From Bacillus sp. 1NLA3E (GTDB lineage: Bacteria; Bacillota; Bacilli; Bacillales; Cytobacillaceae), in the NCBI RefSeq assembly GCF_000242895.2, contig NC_021171.1, positions 4,560,001 through 4,624,000 of the forward strand: a stretch of DNA of 64,000 bases, in the 5' to 3' direction. The first letter of the stretch is position 1. Each line of letters begins with the position of its first letter. The notes under the pieces are model-generated. The model had not been told where the DNA came from, ran no database searches, and saw only the letters and a list, made by a program, of their open reading frames with translations. The position numbers and the translations under genes are program-made. Positions 34,647-44,427 of this stretch are shown here, piece after piece.

Positions 34647-36200
34647 TTATTCCAGCAATTTTTTTTGTATTTTATAGGTGCAGGTTCTTGGAAAAGATGT
34701 CCTTGTTTCTATAAAGGACGGCACTTTGAATGTAGCCAAACGCCCCTTGCAATAATCCAGGATCTCCTCCATACTAAGCTCTTCACCATCTTTAAAAATT
34801 ATAAAAGCCTTTACCGCCTGGTCACGAATAGGATCAGGCACACCGATTACTGCCGCTTCCTCAATTTTCGGATGACACATGAGGATATTTTCAATTTCAG
34901 TAGTGGAAATATTTTCTCCCGCCCGTTTAATCATATTTACCTTGCGGTCAACAAAATAAAACCAACCTGACTCATCAACATAGCCCTTGTCCCCTGTATA
35001 CAACCATCCTCCAGGCTTCAAGGCCTTTGCTGTTGCTTCCGGATCATGATAATATTCCTTCATAAGAGTTCTGCCGGGTATTCCCTTAATATAAATCTCA
35101 CCAATCATGTTTGGAGGAAGTTCATTGCCTTCCTCATCAATAATCTTTGCCTCATAGGACAATCCCGGTTTGCCTATAGAAGGCCAGTTTCTTTCACCGT
35201 TCGGAGGGGCGCCGATTACGCCAACAAGCGATTCGGTTAAGCCATAGGAATTTAGCAATCGTACATTGAAGCGCTCTTCAAAAGCATTCTTTTCTTTTTT
35301 AGTAAGAGCAAGATAAAAGTACACTTCACGAACACTATGATCTTTTTCCCATTCTTGTTGAGGCTGTAGCATCAGTGTACGAGCCATCATTGGAATACAC
35401 TCTGTGATTGTTGCCTTATAGTCGCAGACCTGCTTCCAAAACCTTCTTGCGCTATATTTTTCCACTACAATCATCGTTCCACCAACAGTAAGGATAGGCA
35501 TGAAGGCATCAAGCTGAAAATCAACATGAAAAGCAGGCATAATCGTTAAAAAACGGTCTTCATGTCTCATCGAAAGCTGCCAGGCGGTAAAAATACCTGC
35601 ATATAACATATTACAATGAGTAATAACAACGCCCTTTGGCTTTGATGTAGTCCCTGATGTAAACAAAATTTCTACTACATCGTCACTACTTAAAGGTCTG
35701 AGCTCATTTAATTCCTTAGGTTGCTTTTCCTTACTGTCCCAAAAATTTATGGTCCCAGGAATTTGTTTTTCACTTCTTGCCAACAATATATTTTTAATAC
35801 CGTTATCAATGTTCTGTCGGCTTCGATCATAAAAAGGTAAAAACTTTTCTTCCATCACTGCGGTAGCAACACCGCACTTTTGAATAATATCTTCACATTC
35901 TTCTTGTGTGTATTGTGTGTTTAAAGGAACCATAACCGCTCCTACTTTTGCGAGTCCAAACCAACACATCAAAATTTCAGGGCAGTTATGGAGCTGAATG
36001 GCAACCTTATCTCCCTTTTTTATTCCTAAATCGAGAAAAAGATTTGCCGTTTTATTAATTTCTTCATTAAATTGTGAATAGGTAAACTCAGAGTTATTAC
36101 CGTTGCAGTCATGAAAGATCAAGACTTTTTCTTCACCGTTTATACGGACAAGCTCATCCCACATATCTCGCAAAGTCTTGTTCCCCACTATATCTGCCAT
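34647..36200 (-). CDS. caiC: CaiC-like betaine/carnitine CoA ligase
   Basis: This 517-aa AMP-forming acyl-CoA ligase is the same length as E. coli CaiC. The P-loop ILFTSGTTSKPKG is at residues 178-190. Further motifs are MPAFHVDFQ, NSYGLTESLVG and YTGDKGYVDESGWFYFVDRK. Segments such as TITECIPMMARTLM and YIKGIPGRTLMKEY are close to CaiC specifically, by recall. It primes the pathway by making the first CoA ester, after which CaiB can recycle CoA. ATG has GAGGTG upstream. It lies 87 nt after fixX. Confidence 0.9.
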   Translation of the reverse strand: MADIVGNKTLRDMWDELVRINGEEKVLIFHDCNGNNSEFTYSQFNEEINKTANLFLDLGIKKGDKVAIQLHNCPEILMCWFGLAKVGAVMVPLNTQYTQEECEDIIQKCGVATAVMEEKFLPFYDRSRQNIDNGIKNILLARSEKQIPGTINFWDSKEKQPKELNELRPLSSDDVVEILFTSGTTSKPKGVVITHCNMLYAGIFTAWQLSMRHEDRFLTIMPAFHVDFQLDAFMPILTVGGTMIVVEKYSARRFWKQVCDYKATITECIPMMARTLMLQPQQEWEKDHSVREVYFYLALTKKEKNAFEERFNVRLLNSYGLTESLVGVIGAPPNGERNWPSIGKPGLSYEAKIIDEEGNELPPNMIGEIYIKGIPGRTLMKEYYHDPEATAKALKPGGWLYTGDKGYVDESGWFYFVDRKVNMIKRAGENISTTEIENILMCHPKIEEAAVIGVPDPIRDQAVKAFIIFKDGEELSMEEILDYCKGRLATFKVPSFIETRTSFPRTCTYKIQKKLLE

Positions 36201-36287
36201 TTTTCACACCTCTTAACATCCTCACTCAAGTATCGCAGCCAAGCCGCGTAATACATGGGGCTATCTTGTATATATATTGCATCTTAA

Positions 36288-36572
36288 TTATCCGTATCGG
36301 AATTCTACACCCATTGAGCTCTCAGGAAACTCCCATTTTTTCACAATTGTACCTAAGCACAAAACTCTGCAAGTACCACATTCCAGACAGCCGGCATAAT
36401 CAAAGGATAATGTTTCATTTTCATTGAGCTTGTACAAACCTGCCGGACAGGCATTTATAAGCTTCATTTTCTCCCTCATATCAGGATAGGAAGGGTCTAT
36501 CTCTATATGGGCATTCCCTTCATCAACAAAATATTTATTTACTCCCAGTTTTTCCTCAATGGTTATACTCAT
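36288..36572 (-). CDS. fixX: FixX ferredoxin-like protein
   Basis: The 94-aa protein shows LGVNKYFVDEGNAHIEI, ACPAGLYKLNENETLSFDYAGC and GCLECGTCRVLCLG, ending VEFRYG, as in FixX/ETF-QO ferredoxin domains. Cys42, 62, 65, 68 and 72 are available for one Fe-S cluster. It overlaps fixC by 4 nt and passes electrons between FixC and the FixAB flavoprotein. Confidence 0.93.
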   Translation of the reverse strand: MSITIEEKLGVNKYFVDEGNAHIEIDPSYPDMREKMKLINACPAGLYKLNENETLSFDYAGCLECGTCRVLCLGTIVKKWEFPESSMGVEFRYG

Positions 36573-37858
36573 ACAGATTTCATTCCCTTTAGTCCGTCTT
36601 TTACTAGATTTATAAGACCAACAGCCTTTAAATGCTTCATAACCTTTTTCCGTAATGAAACTGGAGGTTCTCCATCAACCACAAACATATCTGCCATAAT
36701 ATCTGATACCATAGTAGGATATTGGTTGAAAATACGAGGGTTTTCCATAAATTCAGGAAAGTTCTTATATGCAGAAAGGTCATTCATTATGAAGCTTTTA
36801 TCCAGCATATTCTTGTAGCTTTTGAGAGAGGCTGAACTAAAATCGCCCTTTTTTATTGCTTCAAGAACAGCCTTAGCCGCCAACTCTCCTGAGCTGATAG
36901 CCAAATCCATGCCCCTCACCATATAACCGATGTTTAAACAAAAGCCTGCCGCATCGCCACAAATCAGGTAGCCGTCACCATACAAGGTTGAAACCATAGA
37001 CAGGCCTGCTTCAGGTACAATGTGACCACTTCTTTCTAGAAGCTTGCCATCCTTAATTAAAGGAGCTATTTCAGGATGATTGTAAAAGGCTACAAGCATT
37101 TCCTCTATAGTTTTGTCACTTTCTCCTATATGCTGAAGACCCAAAACCAAGCCAATAGAAATGCTTTCCTTGTTGGTATAAAGGAAACCTCCTCCAATCA
37201 GCCCATTACTCGGAGAGCCGGCAAATAACCATGCGGCACCTTCATCACCTGTTAAGCCAAAACGATCCTCAATAACCTTTGCCGGCAGCCCATAGACTTC
37301 CTTGACACCCACAGCAACCTGAGAAGGCTTAATCCCTTTTCTTAAACCTGCATTTTCAGCTAATATAGAATTTACACCATCTGCTAGAATTACTACATCA
37401 GCCTTCATTTCCTCACCACCGCAGATAACTCCTGTGACCCGATTATTTTCCAGAATTAATTGGTCTACCTTAATACCCGCTGCAGCTGTTGCCCCCGCTT
37501 CTTCTGCCTTGTTAAAGAGCCAACGGTCAAACTCACCACGCATAACCACATAAGAATCACTGCCTGTTTCTGCCAAGCGGGGAGAATGATAATCCAAAGT
37601 TACCGCATCATTTTCAGTCATCATGCTGATACGCTCTTTGACAACTCTTCTCTCTACCGGTGCTTCCTCTGCAAAGTTGGGAATTATTTTTTCTAAACTG
37701 TGAGAGTAGAGACGACCCCCGGTCATATTTTTAGAACCACCGTAATTACCTCTTTCAATAAGTAGAACCTCCAAACCCTCCTTTGCCAAAATATAAGCCG
37801 CAGTAGAGCCGGCAAGGCCTCCTCCTACGATAATTGCGTCAAATTTTTCCTCACCCAA
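36569..37858 (-). CDS. fixC: FixC flavoprotein (ETF-quinone oxidoreductase type)
   Basis: The 429-aa FAD protein has an N-terminal dinucleotide motif DAIIVGGGLAGSTAAYILAKEG, then GGSKNMTGGRLYSH and a C-terminal DGYLICGDAAGFCLNIGYMVRGMD. Length matches FixC. With FixABX it forms the electron-transfer complex that feeds CaiA. Related FixABCX complexes bifurcate electrons from NADH, so bifurcation is possible here. Its start lies 130 bp after fixB. Confidence 0.93.
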   Translation of the reverse strand: MGEEKFDAIIVGGGLAGSTAAYILAKEGLEVLLIERGNYGGSKNMTGGRLYSHSLEKIIPNFAEEAPVERRVVKERISMMTENDAVTLDYHSPRLAETGSDSYVVMRGEFDRWLFNKAEEAGATAAAGIKVDQLILENNRVTGVICGGEEMKADVVILADGVNSILAENAGLRKGIKPSQVAVGVKEVYGLPAKVIEDRFGLTGDEGAAWLFAGSPSNGLIGGGFLYTNKESISIGLVLGLQHIGESDKTIEEMLVAFYNHPEIAPLIKDGKLLERSGHIVPEAGLSMVSTLYGDGYLICGDAAGFCLNIGYMVRGMDLAISSGELAAKAVLEAIKKGDFSSASLKSYKNMLDKSFIMNDLSAYKNFPEFMENPRIFNQYPTMVSDIMADMFVVDGEPPVSLRKKVMKHLKAVGLINLVKDGLKGMKSV

Positions 37859-37987
37859 TGTTTATCACCCCTACAAATAGTTGTGCCTGATTATTATAGA
37901 TACCCTGATGGGATAAATAATTATCGATTTTAAAATGCTACTGAGAAGCCGGTATCAGCCGCTCAGCAACAAATAATGTAGCTAATT

Positions 37988-38926
37988 CTACGCTTTCATT
38001 TTCTCAACGATTTGCGGCAGAACTTTATATAGATCCCCAACCAGACCAATATCAACATGTTTGAAAATCGGTGCATTTTTATCCTTGTTAATTGCCACTA
38101 GCGTTTTGGCTTGGTTTACACCTACCAAGTGCTGAATTTGGCCTGATATACCCATGGAAATATAAATATCTGGCTTCAGGACAACGCCGGATACTCCAAT
38201 ATAGCGCTCCTTGCTCATCCACTTCTCACCTTCGGCGATTGGTCGACTGCACGCCATCTCGGCTCCAGTTAAAACAGCGAGTTCTTCCGCCATTTTCAGA
38301 TCTTCTTTGCTTATAAAACCTCTTCCGACTCCAACAACCCGTTTCGCAGCACTTAGATTTACTAATTCACCCTGTTTTGGACGAGTTTCCAGAATACGAA
38401 TTCCAGCATTGACGACATCCGGATTGACTTTGATCACCTTACCCTGTCTCGCTGCATCCTTAGGCATTGCATCAAATACACCTGTTCCTACCGTTACGAC
38501 AACTGTATCTGATAACGCTTTTTCTGTTCTAAACGCTGCACCACCGTAAACCATGTGTTTCGCGATAATGCTGCTATCATCTAAGGTGAGCTCCGATACA
38601 TTCGACAATGCACTAGTACCTAATTGAGAAGCAATCCTTCCAGCCATTAGCTTGCCACGTATAGAAGAATAGACTAGCACTAAGTCAGCCTTTTCTGCTC
38701 GTAGCAATCCCGCGATCGATTTAGAATAATCTTCAATCATTACTGAATCCTCAGGTTGTTCAAACAAGTATACATAGTCAGCCCCAGATGCAATGGCTTC
38801 TTCCGCTTGATTTTGATCACCAAACAAAACGATAGATATTTTCTCACCAAGTTGGTGCCCGCCGCCGCACAGCTCTCCTACGGCGTTTTGATCATCGGTT
38901 ATAATCCAAACATTATTTATAGTCAT
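37988..38926 (-). CDS. fixB: FixB electron transfer flavoprotein alpha-type subunit
   Basis: The 312-aa protein has the N-terminal adenosine-nucleotide domain. The C-terminal ETF-alpha FAD domain contains RVVGVGRGFISKEDLKMAEELA, GAEMACSRPIAEGEKWM and YISMGISGQIQHLVGVNQAK. It pairs with FixA, encoded 23 nt upstream. The length is close to the E. coli protein. Confidence 0.93.
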   Translation of the reverse strand: MTINNVWIITDDQNAVGELCGGGHQLGEKISIVLFGDQNQAEEAIASGADYVYLFEQPEDSVMIEDYSKSIAGLLRAEKADLVLVYSSIRGKLMAGRIASQLGTSALSNVSELTLDDSSIIAKHMVYGGAAFRTEKALSDTVVVTVGTGVFDAMPKDAARQGKVIKVNPDVVNAGIRILETRPKQGELVNLSAAKRVVGVGRGFISKEDLKMAEELAVLTGAEMACSRPIAEGEKWMSKERYIGVSGVVLKPDIYISMGISGQIQHLVGVNQAKTLVAINKDKNAPIFKHVDIGLVGDLYKVLPQIVEKMKA

Positions 38927-38949
38927 GAAATCTTCACCTCTTTTTTTGA

Positions 38950-39720
38950 TTACTTCAATTCAGCACGGAGCAACTTCACAAATGCATCCACAACATCGTC
39001 GGATTCGCCTTCTAGGATATTTAACCGACGGTCCACCTGCTCAGGTGCAAGTGTACTCAAAATCATACGGGACGGTTGATTATCCGTAACTTCAATTTCG
39101 GATAGAGTGAATTTTGTTACTGGCTTCTTATTGGCCGCAATAATATCTTTCATCCCTGCTATCCGTGGGACATTTATTTCAGATGTAACAGACAGTACTG
39201 CAGGTAATGGGACTTCAAGGACTTGAATCGCATCTTCCAGCGCACGTTCAACAATGACTTTGTCTCCCTGAGGTGTAATTTTATTAACAGCATTAACGAC
39301 CGGTATACCTAATAATTCGCCTAATTGATTACCTACCTGCTGTGCATACAAATCGGATGAACCTGCTCCACACAAAATCAGATCAAAGTCACCCATTTTT
39401 TTAATTGCAGCTTTCAACACTCTAGTCGACTGATAAGTGTCCGCATGTTCCATCGTTTCATCCATCACAACATATAGATCATCCAGACCTCTGGAAAGAA
39501 TATCTTTCTTCAGTTTTGCATTATCAAGAATTTTCCCTCCGGCACACAAACCGGATAATTTCCCCCCTGTAGCTTCAACAATTTGTTTGCCTGATTCTAC
39601 GGCATTTAGATCATATTGCCCGAATTTCCATTCTGCTTTTTCAAAAGAAATCTGTCTATCTTTTGCAACGACGATATCCTGTTCTTCAGGTACCGCCTTA
39701 CAACATGAAATAACTCTCAT
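38950..39720 (-). CDS. fixA: FixA electron transfer flavoprotein beta-type subunit
   Basis: This 256-aa ETF-beta family protein has the same length as E. coli FixA. Landmarks are MRVISCCKAVPEEQDI, FDLILCGAGSSDLYAQQVG and LPAVLSVTSEINVPRIAGMK. It forms the FixAB heterodimer that delivers electrons to the CaiA dehydrogenase. The start is ATG with a weak upstream site (AAGGTGG). It lies 100 bp after caiB. Confidence 0.93.
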   Translation of the reverse strand: MRVISCCKAVPEEQDIVVAKDRQISFEKAEWKFGQYDLNAVESGKQIVEATGGKLSGLCAGGKILDNAKLKKDILSRGLDDLYVVMDETMEHADTYQSTRVLKAAIKKMGDFDLILCGAGSSDLYAQQVGNQLGELLGIPVVNAVNKITPQGDKVIVERALEDAIQVLEVPLPAVLSVTSEINVPRIAGMKDIIAANKKPVTKFTLSEIEVTDNQPSRMILSTLAPEQVDRRLNILEGESDDVVDAFVKLLRAELK

Positions 39721-39820
39721 ATTTCCACCTTCTTAATCTATTAGTAATTTGTACAACACTATTATGGTGGACGAAGTGCATTCCTCCATGTATCTCATTC
39801 CACTTCATTAGATTAGAGCA

Positions 39821-41044
39821 TTATCTGCTTTCGTCCTTTTTGATAACGCCCTTTTCGCATAGTTCCTGGATGCGTTCGCTCGAAAATCCTAAATCTAGTA
39901 AGATATCTTCCGTATCCATTCCCAGCGTTGGCATAGGCCGCCAAACTTTCCCTGGATTGTTTTTAAATTTAGGAAAAATATTTGGACCTTTGACCTTGTT
40001 ACCTTCCATCGATTCCCACTCGATGAAAGCTTCACGCGCCACAAAATGAGGATGGTTCGGCAATTCCTCAAACGTCAGCATTTTATTAGCGGCAATTTTG
40101 CAATTAGAAAAGTCTTTTTCTACTTCGTCAACCGGCTGCATCAAAAGGTATTCTTCTATTTTTTGTTGGATGAGGTCTGCTTTTGGACCATCAAGCCAAA
40201 GAGCAGTTGTTCCTTCCGGATATTCATCCGTTCCCCAAAGATGACCCAGTCCAATCCTTTCAAGAATCGCCTTGTTCTGCGGAGCACCATAAAGACATAA
40301 ACTAAGGAAGCCATCTTTACATTTATAAACCCCGATACCACATAAGTTCTGATGTCTGGCCCCTGCACGTGGATAGAGTATTCCTTCATTGAGGTAATCC
40401 ATCATATAATAGGCACCCATACGAAGCATAACTTCATACATGGCAACATCTATGCTCTCTCCTACGCCTGTTTGCTTGGCCTTATAAAGAGCTGCCAGAG
40501 ATGAGCTCGTTATCATAAGTGAAGACATATAATCCCCAACATAAGGAGCAGCAATCATCGGCTGATCTTCCGATCCATTTTGAGCTAAGTAGCCACTAAA
40601 TGCCTGTGCTGTTTGGTCGTACGCAGCCCGGTTTACTCGATCAGGATCCCCATACTGGCCATACCCAGAAACATGAACGATGACCAAGGATGGATTGTGT
40701 TTCCACAACAATTCATCGGTAATCCCACGTTTTTCATAAACTGGTCCTTTACTGGATTCAATAAAGATATCTGCTGACTCAATTAATTTTAAAAATACTT
40801 CTCTTCCTTCTTCTGAGAAAATATTCAGGGATAAGCTCTTCTGATTCCGACGTTCTAATTCTTTTACATACGTCGTGTCTCTCATCGAATCACCGTTGAA
40901 TGTATTTTCAATCCACGTGACATCTGCTCCCCATTCTGCCATCAGCTGTGCTGACTCAGGTGCAGCAATTTCAACTGCAGAATACACCACTTTTAATCCC
41001 TGTAAATTTCCAAATGCCGGCATTTTCATTCCGTTAGCCATCAT
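39821..41044 (-). CDS. caiB: CaiB-like crotonobetainyl/butyrobetainyl-CoA transferase
   Basis: This 407-aa class III CoA transferase moves CoA from product to incoming substrate. The putative catalytic Asp171 is in PYVGDYMSSLM, aligned with Asp169 of E. coli CaiB. Other CaiB-like runs are LSLNIFSEEGREVFLKL, SIDVAMYEVMLRMGAYYMMDY and the C-terminal KGPNIFPKFKNNPGKVWR. GAGGAGG precedes the ATG. It follows caiA by 60 nt in the same operon. Confidence 0.92.
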   Translation of the reverse strand: MMANGMKMPAFGNLQGLKVVYSAVEIAAPESAQLMAEWGADVTWIENTFNGDSMRDTTYVKELERRNQKSLSLNIFSEEGREVFLKLIESADIFIESSKGPVYEKRGITDELLWKHNPSLVIVHVSGYGQYGDPDRVNRAAYDQTAQAFSGYLAQNGSEDQPMIAAPYVGDYMSSLMITSSSLAALYKAKQTGVGESIDVAMYEVMLRMGAYYMMDYLNEGILYPRAGARHQNLCGIGVYKCKDGFLSLCLYGAPQNKAILERIGLGHLWGTDEYPEGTTALWLDGPKADLIQQKIEEYLLMQPVDEVEKDFSNCKIAANKMLTFEELPNHPHFVAREAFIEWESMEGNKVKGPNIFPKFKNNPGKVWRPMPTLGMDTEDILLDLGFSSERIQELCEKGVIKKDESR

Positions 41045-41104
41045 CCATGACTCCTCCTCACATGCGGTAAAAAACTCAACTTTCCACCTACTGCGATCAA
41101 AAGC

Positions 41105-42238
41105 TTATCGATATTGTTTAAGCACTGCTCTACCAGCAGTAAGAATCTGCATTTCATCCGATCCGCCAGATACACGGTCTACACGTAGGTCACGCCAGAA
41201 ACGAGCAATACGGTGATCACCTGCGATAGCTACCCCACCAAGAACTTGCATTGCATCATCTACTACTTCGAATGCAGCATTCGCACAATAGTATTTACAA
41301 CATGCAGCATCACCTGATGTCATTAAACCGTTATCATATTTCCATGCTGCTTCATAGATCATGTTGCGCATGTTTGTAACTTTAATTTGCATATTACAGA
41401 ATTTCTCTTGGATTAATTGGAAGCGCCCAATAGCTTCTCCGAATTGTACACGTTGATTTGCATATTTAGCTGCATCTTCAAGAGCACAGTATGCAGTAGC
41501 ATAGTTTGTAGCACCAACTAAGAAACGTTCAAAATCAAACTCTTCTTTAACACGGTTGAAGCCGTTTCCTTCTTTACCAAACATGTCTTTTTCTTCTAGT
41601 TCCACATTGTCGAAATAAATTTCACAGCAGCTATCCATTCTCAAGCCAAGTTTTTGTAGCTTTTCAATTTTGATTCCTGGTTTCGTCATATCGATAAACC
41701 ACTCTGTAAAAGTCGAGTAATTTTCAGAGTCTCTCGCCATAACCACTAAGTAAGGAACTCCTGCTCCACTTGTAATAAAGGTTTTATGTCCATTTAAATA
41801 GACTTTTCCATCCTTACGAGTGTAAGTAGTTTGAAGACTGCCCACGTCCGATCCTGCACCTGGCTCCGTGATAGCTGAATTCCACATTTGCTTGCCAGTA
41901 CCGTGTAATGCCATGATTTTTTCAATCTGTTCTTCTGTTCCTTCGCGTAAGATTGTAGTGAAACCAGGAATCTGATATAAAACATAAGTAGGCGCACCCA
42001 ATCTTCCTAGTTCTTCCCAGGCAGCTGTTAACGTAACCAAACCTGCATCAAAGCCACCATGCTCTTCAGGTAATAAAATACTGTCAATACCTAAATCAGC
42101 TAATTCCTTCACAAATCTTTCTGGATACTGGCTTTTCTCATCACAGTCCGCAAAGTAACTGTCCCAGTTTTCTCTAGTCATTAGCTCTCGAATACCCTTA
42201 ACTAATAATTCCTGCTCGTCTGTAAGTCTAAAATCCAT
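41105..42238 (-). CDS. caiA: CaiA-like crotonobetainyl-CoA reductase (acyl-CoA dehydrogenase fold)
   Basis: This 377-aa flavoprotein is in the acyl-CoA dehydrogenase family. Landmarks are [74 protein letters not shown] and [17 protein letters not shown]. These are near-identical in my memory to E. coli CaiA, far beyond generic family similarity. It should reduce crotonobetainyl-CoA to gamma-butyrobetainyl-CoA with FixABCX electrons. It is the first gene of the operon, about 136 bp from a sigma-54 promoter. Confidence 0.95.
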   Translation of the reverse strand: MDFRLTDEQELLVKGIRELMTRENWDSYFADCDEKSQYPERFVKELADLGIDSILLPEEHGGFDAGLVTLTAAWEELGRLGAPTYVLYQIPGFTTILREGTEEQIEKIMALHGTGKQMWNSAITEPGAGSDVGSLQTTYTRKDGKVYLNGHKTFITSGAGVPYLVVMARDSENYSTFTEWFIDMTKPGIKIEKLQKLGLRMDSCCEIYFDNVELEEKDMFGKEGNGFNRVKEEFDFERFLVGATNYATAYCALEDAAKYANQRVQFGEAIGRFQLIQEKFCNMQIKVTNMRNMIYEAAWKYDNGLMTSGDAACCKYYCANAAFEVVDDAMQVLGGVAIAGDHRIARFWRDLRVDRVSGGSDEMQILTAGRAVLKQYR

Positions 42239-42373
42239 TATTTAGCCCTCCTATTTTTTTTACATTCTTCGTCATTTCACCCTAAAGAGGGACACCGCAA
42301 TTCTACTTATGCAGTTTAGCAGCACCTTTTTTGACAAGAGAAACCATGTTTTTTCTTTGTCGACTATATATAA

Positions 42374-42389
42374 TGCAAGAACTGTGCCA
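42374..42389 (-). promoter_or_regulatory. Sigma-54 promoter of the cai-fix operon
   Basis: The minus strand reads TGGCACAGTTCTTGCA, which matches the -24/-12 consensus TGGCAC-N5-TTGCW exactly, GG and GC included. It lies 136 bp upstream of caiA and points toward it. An equivalent sequence (TGGCACAGTTTTTGCA) stands before the MFS gene at 46501. Confidence 0.93.
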
Positions 42390-42487
42390 GATCCCGTGTA
42401 AAAGAAAATGATTTTTACGCAAATTTATGCCTTAAATGTGGGTTTGAAATTAAATAAGGAAAACAAAATAAGCTCAAATTTCGTTGG

Positions 42488-42577
42488 TGTCAAAATTTTT
42501 TTACATGTAAAATATTTTTTTGTCCTCTGATAGGTTGTCATCGAGAGGGTGATAAAGTATGTAAAAAATTTTTGACA
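42488..42577. promoter_or_regulatory. Paired 18-bp palindromes, upstream activator sites of caiA
   Basis: TGTCAAAATTTTTTTACA (42488-42505) and TGTAAAAAATTTTTGACA (42560-42577) are near mirror copies, 72 bp apart centre to centre. The nearer is about 100 bp upstream of the -24 box. This is the usual spacing for tandem enhancer-binding-protein dimers. The RocR-like protein at 28792 is the likely binder. Confidence 0.8.
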
Positions 42578-42691
42578 AGCAACAGACACTTCCGAACACA
42601 TAAAGGTTCAAGATGACATTTTTGTTGAATTTAAAATGTGTAAATTTGGTGAAAAGACTTTGGAGAGTTAAATGTAAATGAAGCTATACAT

Positions 42692-42730
42692 AGAAAAAAC
42701 GACAGGTTTTCTTCTTTCTACCTGTCGTTT
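42692..42730 (-). terminator. Terminator ahead of the caiA promoter region
   Basis: AAACGACAGG / CCTGTCGTTT form a 10-bp stem followed on the minus strand by TTTTTCTATG. It closes the transcript from the esterase side and insulates the caiA promoter. Confidence 0.85.
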
Positions 42731-42798
42731 GGTTTAATATATTTTTTTAAACTTTCATTCTATGGATCATCGCTAAAAATTTCATAGAGACCGATTCA

Positions 42799-43131
42799 CT
42801 AGCTCTTTATCGGAATAATCGGCAATATAATATGAGAAGGATATTTCTCATTATGATAAATAACTTGTTGTGCTTTAACAGTCTCTGTACTCTCAATCAT
42901 CGATTTCCCGGTATTGGGATTTGGTGCATATTGAGGAAAGCTGCTCGAAGAAATTTCCAACGTCATTTGGTGACCCGGTAAAAACACATTACTTGTTGCC
43001 CAAAGGTCGATTTCATATGCAACGATTTCACCGTTCAATTCCTTTTCAGGCTTATTGCCGTTTCGGTGGTACCTGGAATCTCTCTTGGACGGATCCCTGT
43101 AGTCTTCGTAAATAGTGTCAATCTTATTTCA
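42799..43131 (-). pseudogene. C-terminal remnant of a CocE/NonD-type hydrolase
   Basis: About 110 codons read as the beta-sandwich C-terminal domain of CocE/X-Pro dipeptidyl-peptidase-like hydrolases. Landmarks are YRDPSKRDSRYHRNG, AYEIDLWATSNVFLPGHQ, SSSSFPQYAPNPNTGK and YHNEKYPSHIILPI. An in-frame stop precedes it and the alpha/beta-hydrolase part is missing. A further piece of 43140-43215 (MAQIVLGPLRYWHP) may be from the same gene in another frame. Confidence 0.75.
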
Positions 43132-43257
43132 AACATTCCGGTATAATTGAGTTGATTTTTTGGATGCCAGTATCGCAAAGGACCTAGTACAATTTGTGCC
43201 ATATCCTCTCTTTTTTATCATGTCTGTTTCGGCATGATTTTGGATAAGATTAAGTGC

Positions 43258-44229
43258 TTACTCAAAATTTGCTAATGATTTATAGAAATTTGCACCATGT
43301 TGAATTGCCACTTTGGATTCAGGAAGAATACGAGAATGATGTAAGAACGCATGAATCACGCCTCTAAATTCTTCTATTTCTGCTTTTTGATTATGATAGG
43401 TTAAAATATCATATAATAATTTACTGTCATCCTGAACCGGATCTAAATCTCCATAAGCAATATAACAAGGAGGAACTCCTTTAGTTAAATCATTTGAAAA
43501 ACTGTCAAAATAACGTAAATCTGTAATTTCGTCTCCTATATACATTTTTGTATACGCATTTAAATCTTTACGAGTTAATCCATCATAATCTCCACCAAGT
43601 AAGCGCATTGATTTTGAATCAGTTAGTCCATAAATACCATAATAAAGAAGTAAACAGCGTATATAAGAAACATCTTTCTTTTTATCCCTTAAATATAAAG
43701 ACGCAGCTAAAGATAAATTGGCACCTCCCGAATCTCCTGCAAGGGCAATATCATTCATATCGATATCATATTCTTCTGAATGAATCCGTAACCACTCGAC
43801 TAAGAAAGCAACCTCTTCTACTTGTGTTGGGTATTTAAATTCAGGAGCTAAATGATAGTCAATTCCAATGACAACTGATTCTGTTTCTTCCATTAATAAG
43901 CGCATAATTTTACTATGTGTATCAAGATTTCCTACCACAAACCCACCACCGTGAGTATAAACAATCGCCCCTTTTCCAGTCCTGCGCATTGGGTAGTGAA
44001 AACGAATAGCAATAGGTCCATATGGTCCTTCTACCTCTATATCAATGGTTTTTTTCGGTTCAGGACCACCTTCGTTCCAAAACCTTCTTTCCTTAATATA
44101 GTTTTCACGCATTTCTTTAAAAGTTACATCAGTTGAAAATGCATCCTTAACAAGTTCATTTTGTTTTGTTAATGTTTCAAGCATTTTAGGAGTCATCATT
44201 TTGTAAGCATTATATTTGTTCGTTTCCAT
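43258..44229 (-). CDS. HSL-family alpha/beta hydrolase (esterase)
   Basis: The 323-aa hydrolase has the oxyanion motif HGGG (93-96) and the nucleophile Ser167 in AGDSGGANL. Asp263 in GDLDPVQDD and His293 in GVIHAFLHH complete the triad. These mark the hormone-sensitive-lipase group of short-chain esterases. It lies downstream of the sigma-54-driven MFS gene, though a 551-bp spacer with a terminator-like hairpin intervenes. It may release an alcohol such as carnitine from acyl esters (inference). ATG has GAAGGAGAC upstream. Confidence 0.85.
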   Translation of the reverse strand: METNKYNAYKMMTPKMLETLTKQNELVKDAFSTDVTFKEMRENYIKERRFWNEGGPEPKKTIDIEVEGPYGPIAIRFHYPMRRTGKGAIVYTHGGGFVVGNLDTHSKIMRLLMEETESVVIGIDYHLAPEFKYPTQVEEVAFLVEWLRIHSEEYDIDMNDIALAGDSGGANLSLAASLYLRDKKKDVSYIRCLLLYYGIYGLTDSKSMRLLGGDYDGLTRKDLNAYTKMYIGDEITDLRYFDSFSNDLTKGVPPCYIAYGDLDPVQDDSKLLYDILTYHNQKAEIEEFRGVIHAFLHHSRILPESKVAIQHGANFYKSLANFE

Positions 44230-44259
44230 CTTTGTAGTCTCCTTCAGAGTTTCTATTTT

Positions 44260-44427
44260 TTAAAAAAATAGAAACATTACGTTCCACATGATAAATAGTA
44301 ACATTCCAATTTGTAAAACTTTTTCAGTAATAAGTTCCCATCCAGGAAGCCGGTTAATCAATACACCTGGCTCGACGACAAGGCTAGCATACCCGCCACT
44401 CCATATAAAGTTTCTAGGACTGATCAC
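44260..44427 (-). pseudogene. 55-codon C-terminal piece of an unrecognised membrane protein
   Basis: The frame opens at GTG without a ribosome site and reads NFIWSGGYASLVVEPGVLIN then ITEKVLQIGMLLFIMWNV, ending in a membrane helix just before the esterase gene. It looks like the tail of a larger membrane protein whose body is lost. I do not recognise the family. The other parts of 44230-44690 show nothing clear. Confidence 0.4.

Noticed and set aside
41105-42238. Generic fatty acid beta-oxidation acyl-CoA dehydrogenase
   Set aside because: The detailed motifs and the linkage with caiB, caiC and fixABCX fit CaiA much better than FadE or AcdA types, and no thiolase or 3-hydroxyacyl-CoA dehydrogenase is present.
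43258-44260. Sigma-54 promoter directly before the esterase gene
   Set aside because: No TGGCAC-N5-TTGC match was found in the spacer on the minus strand.
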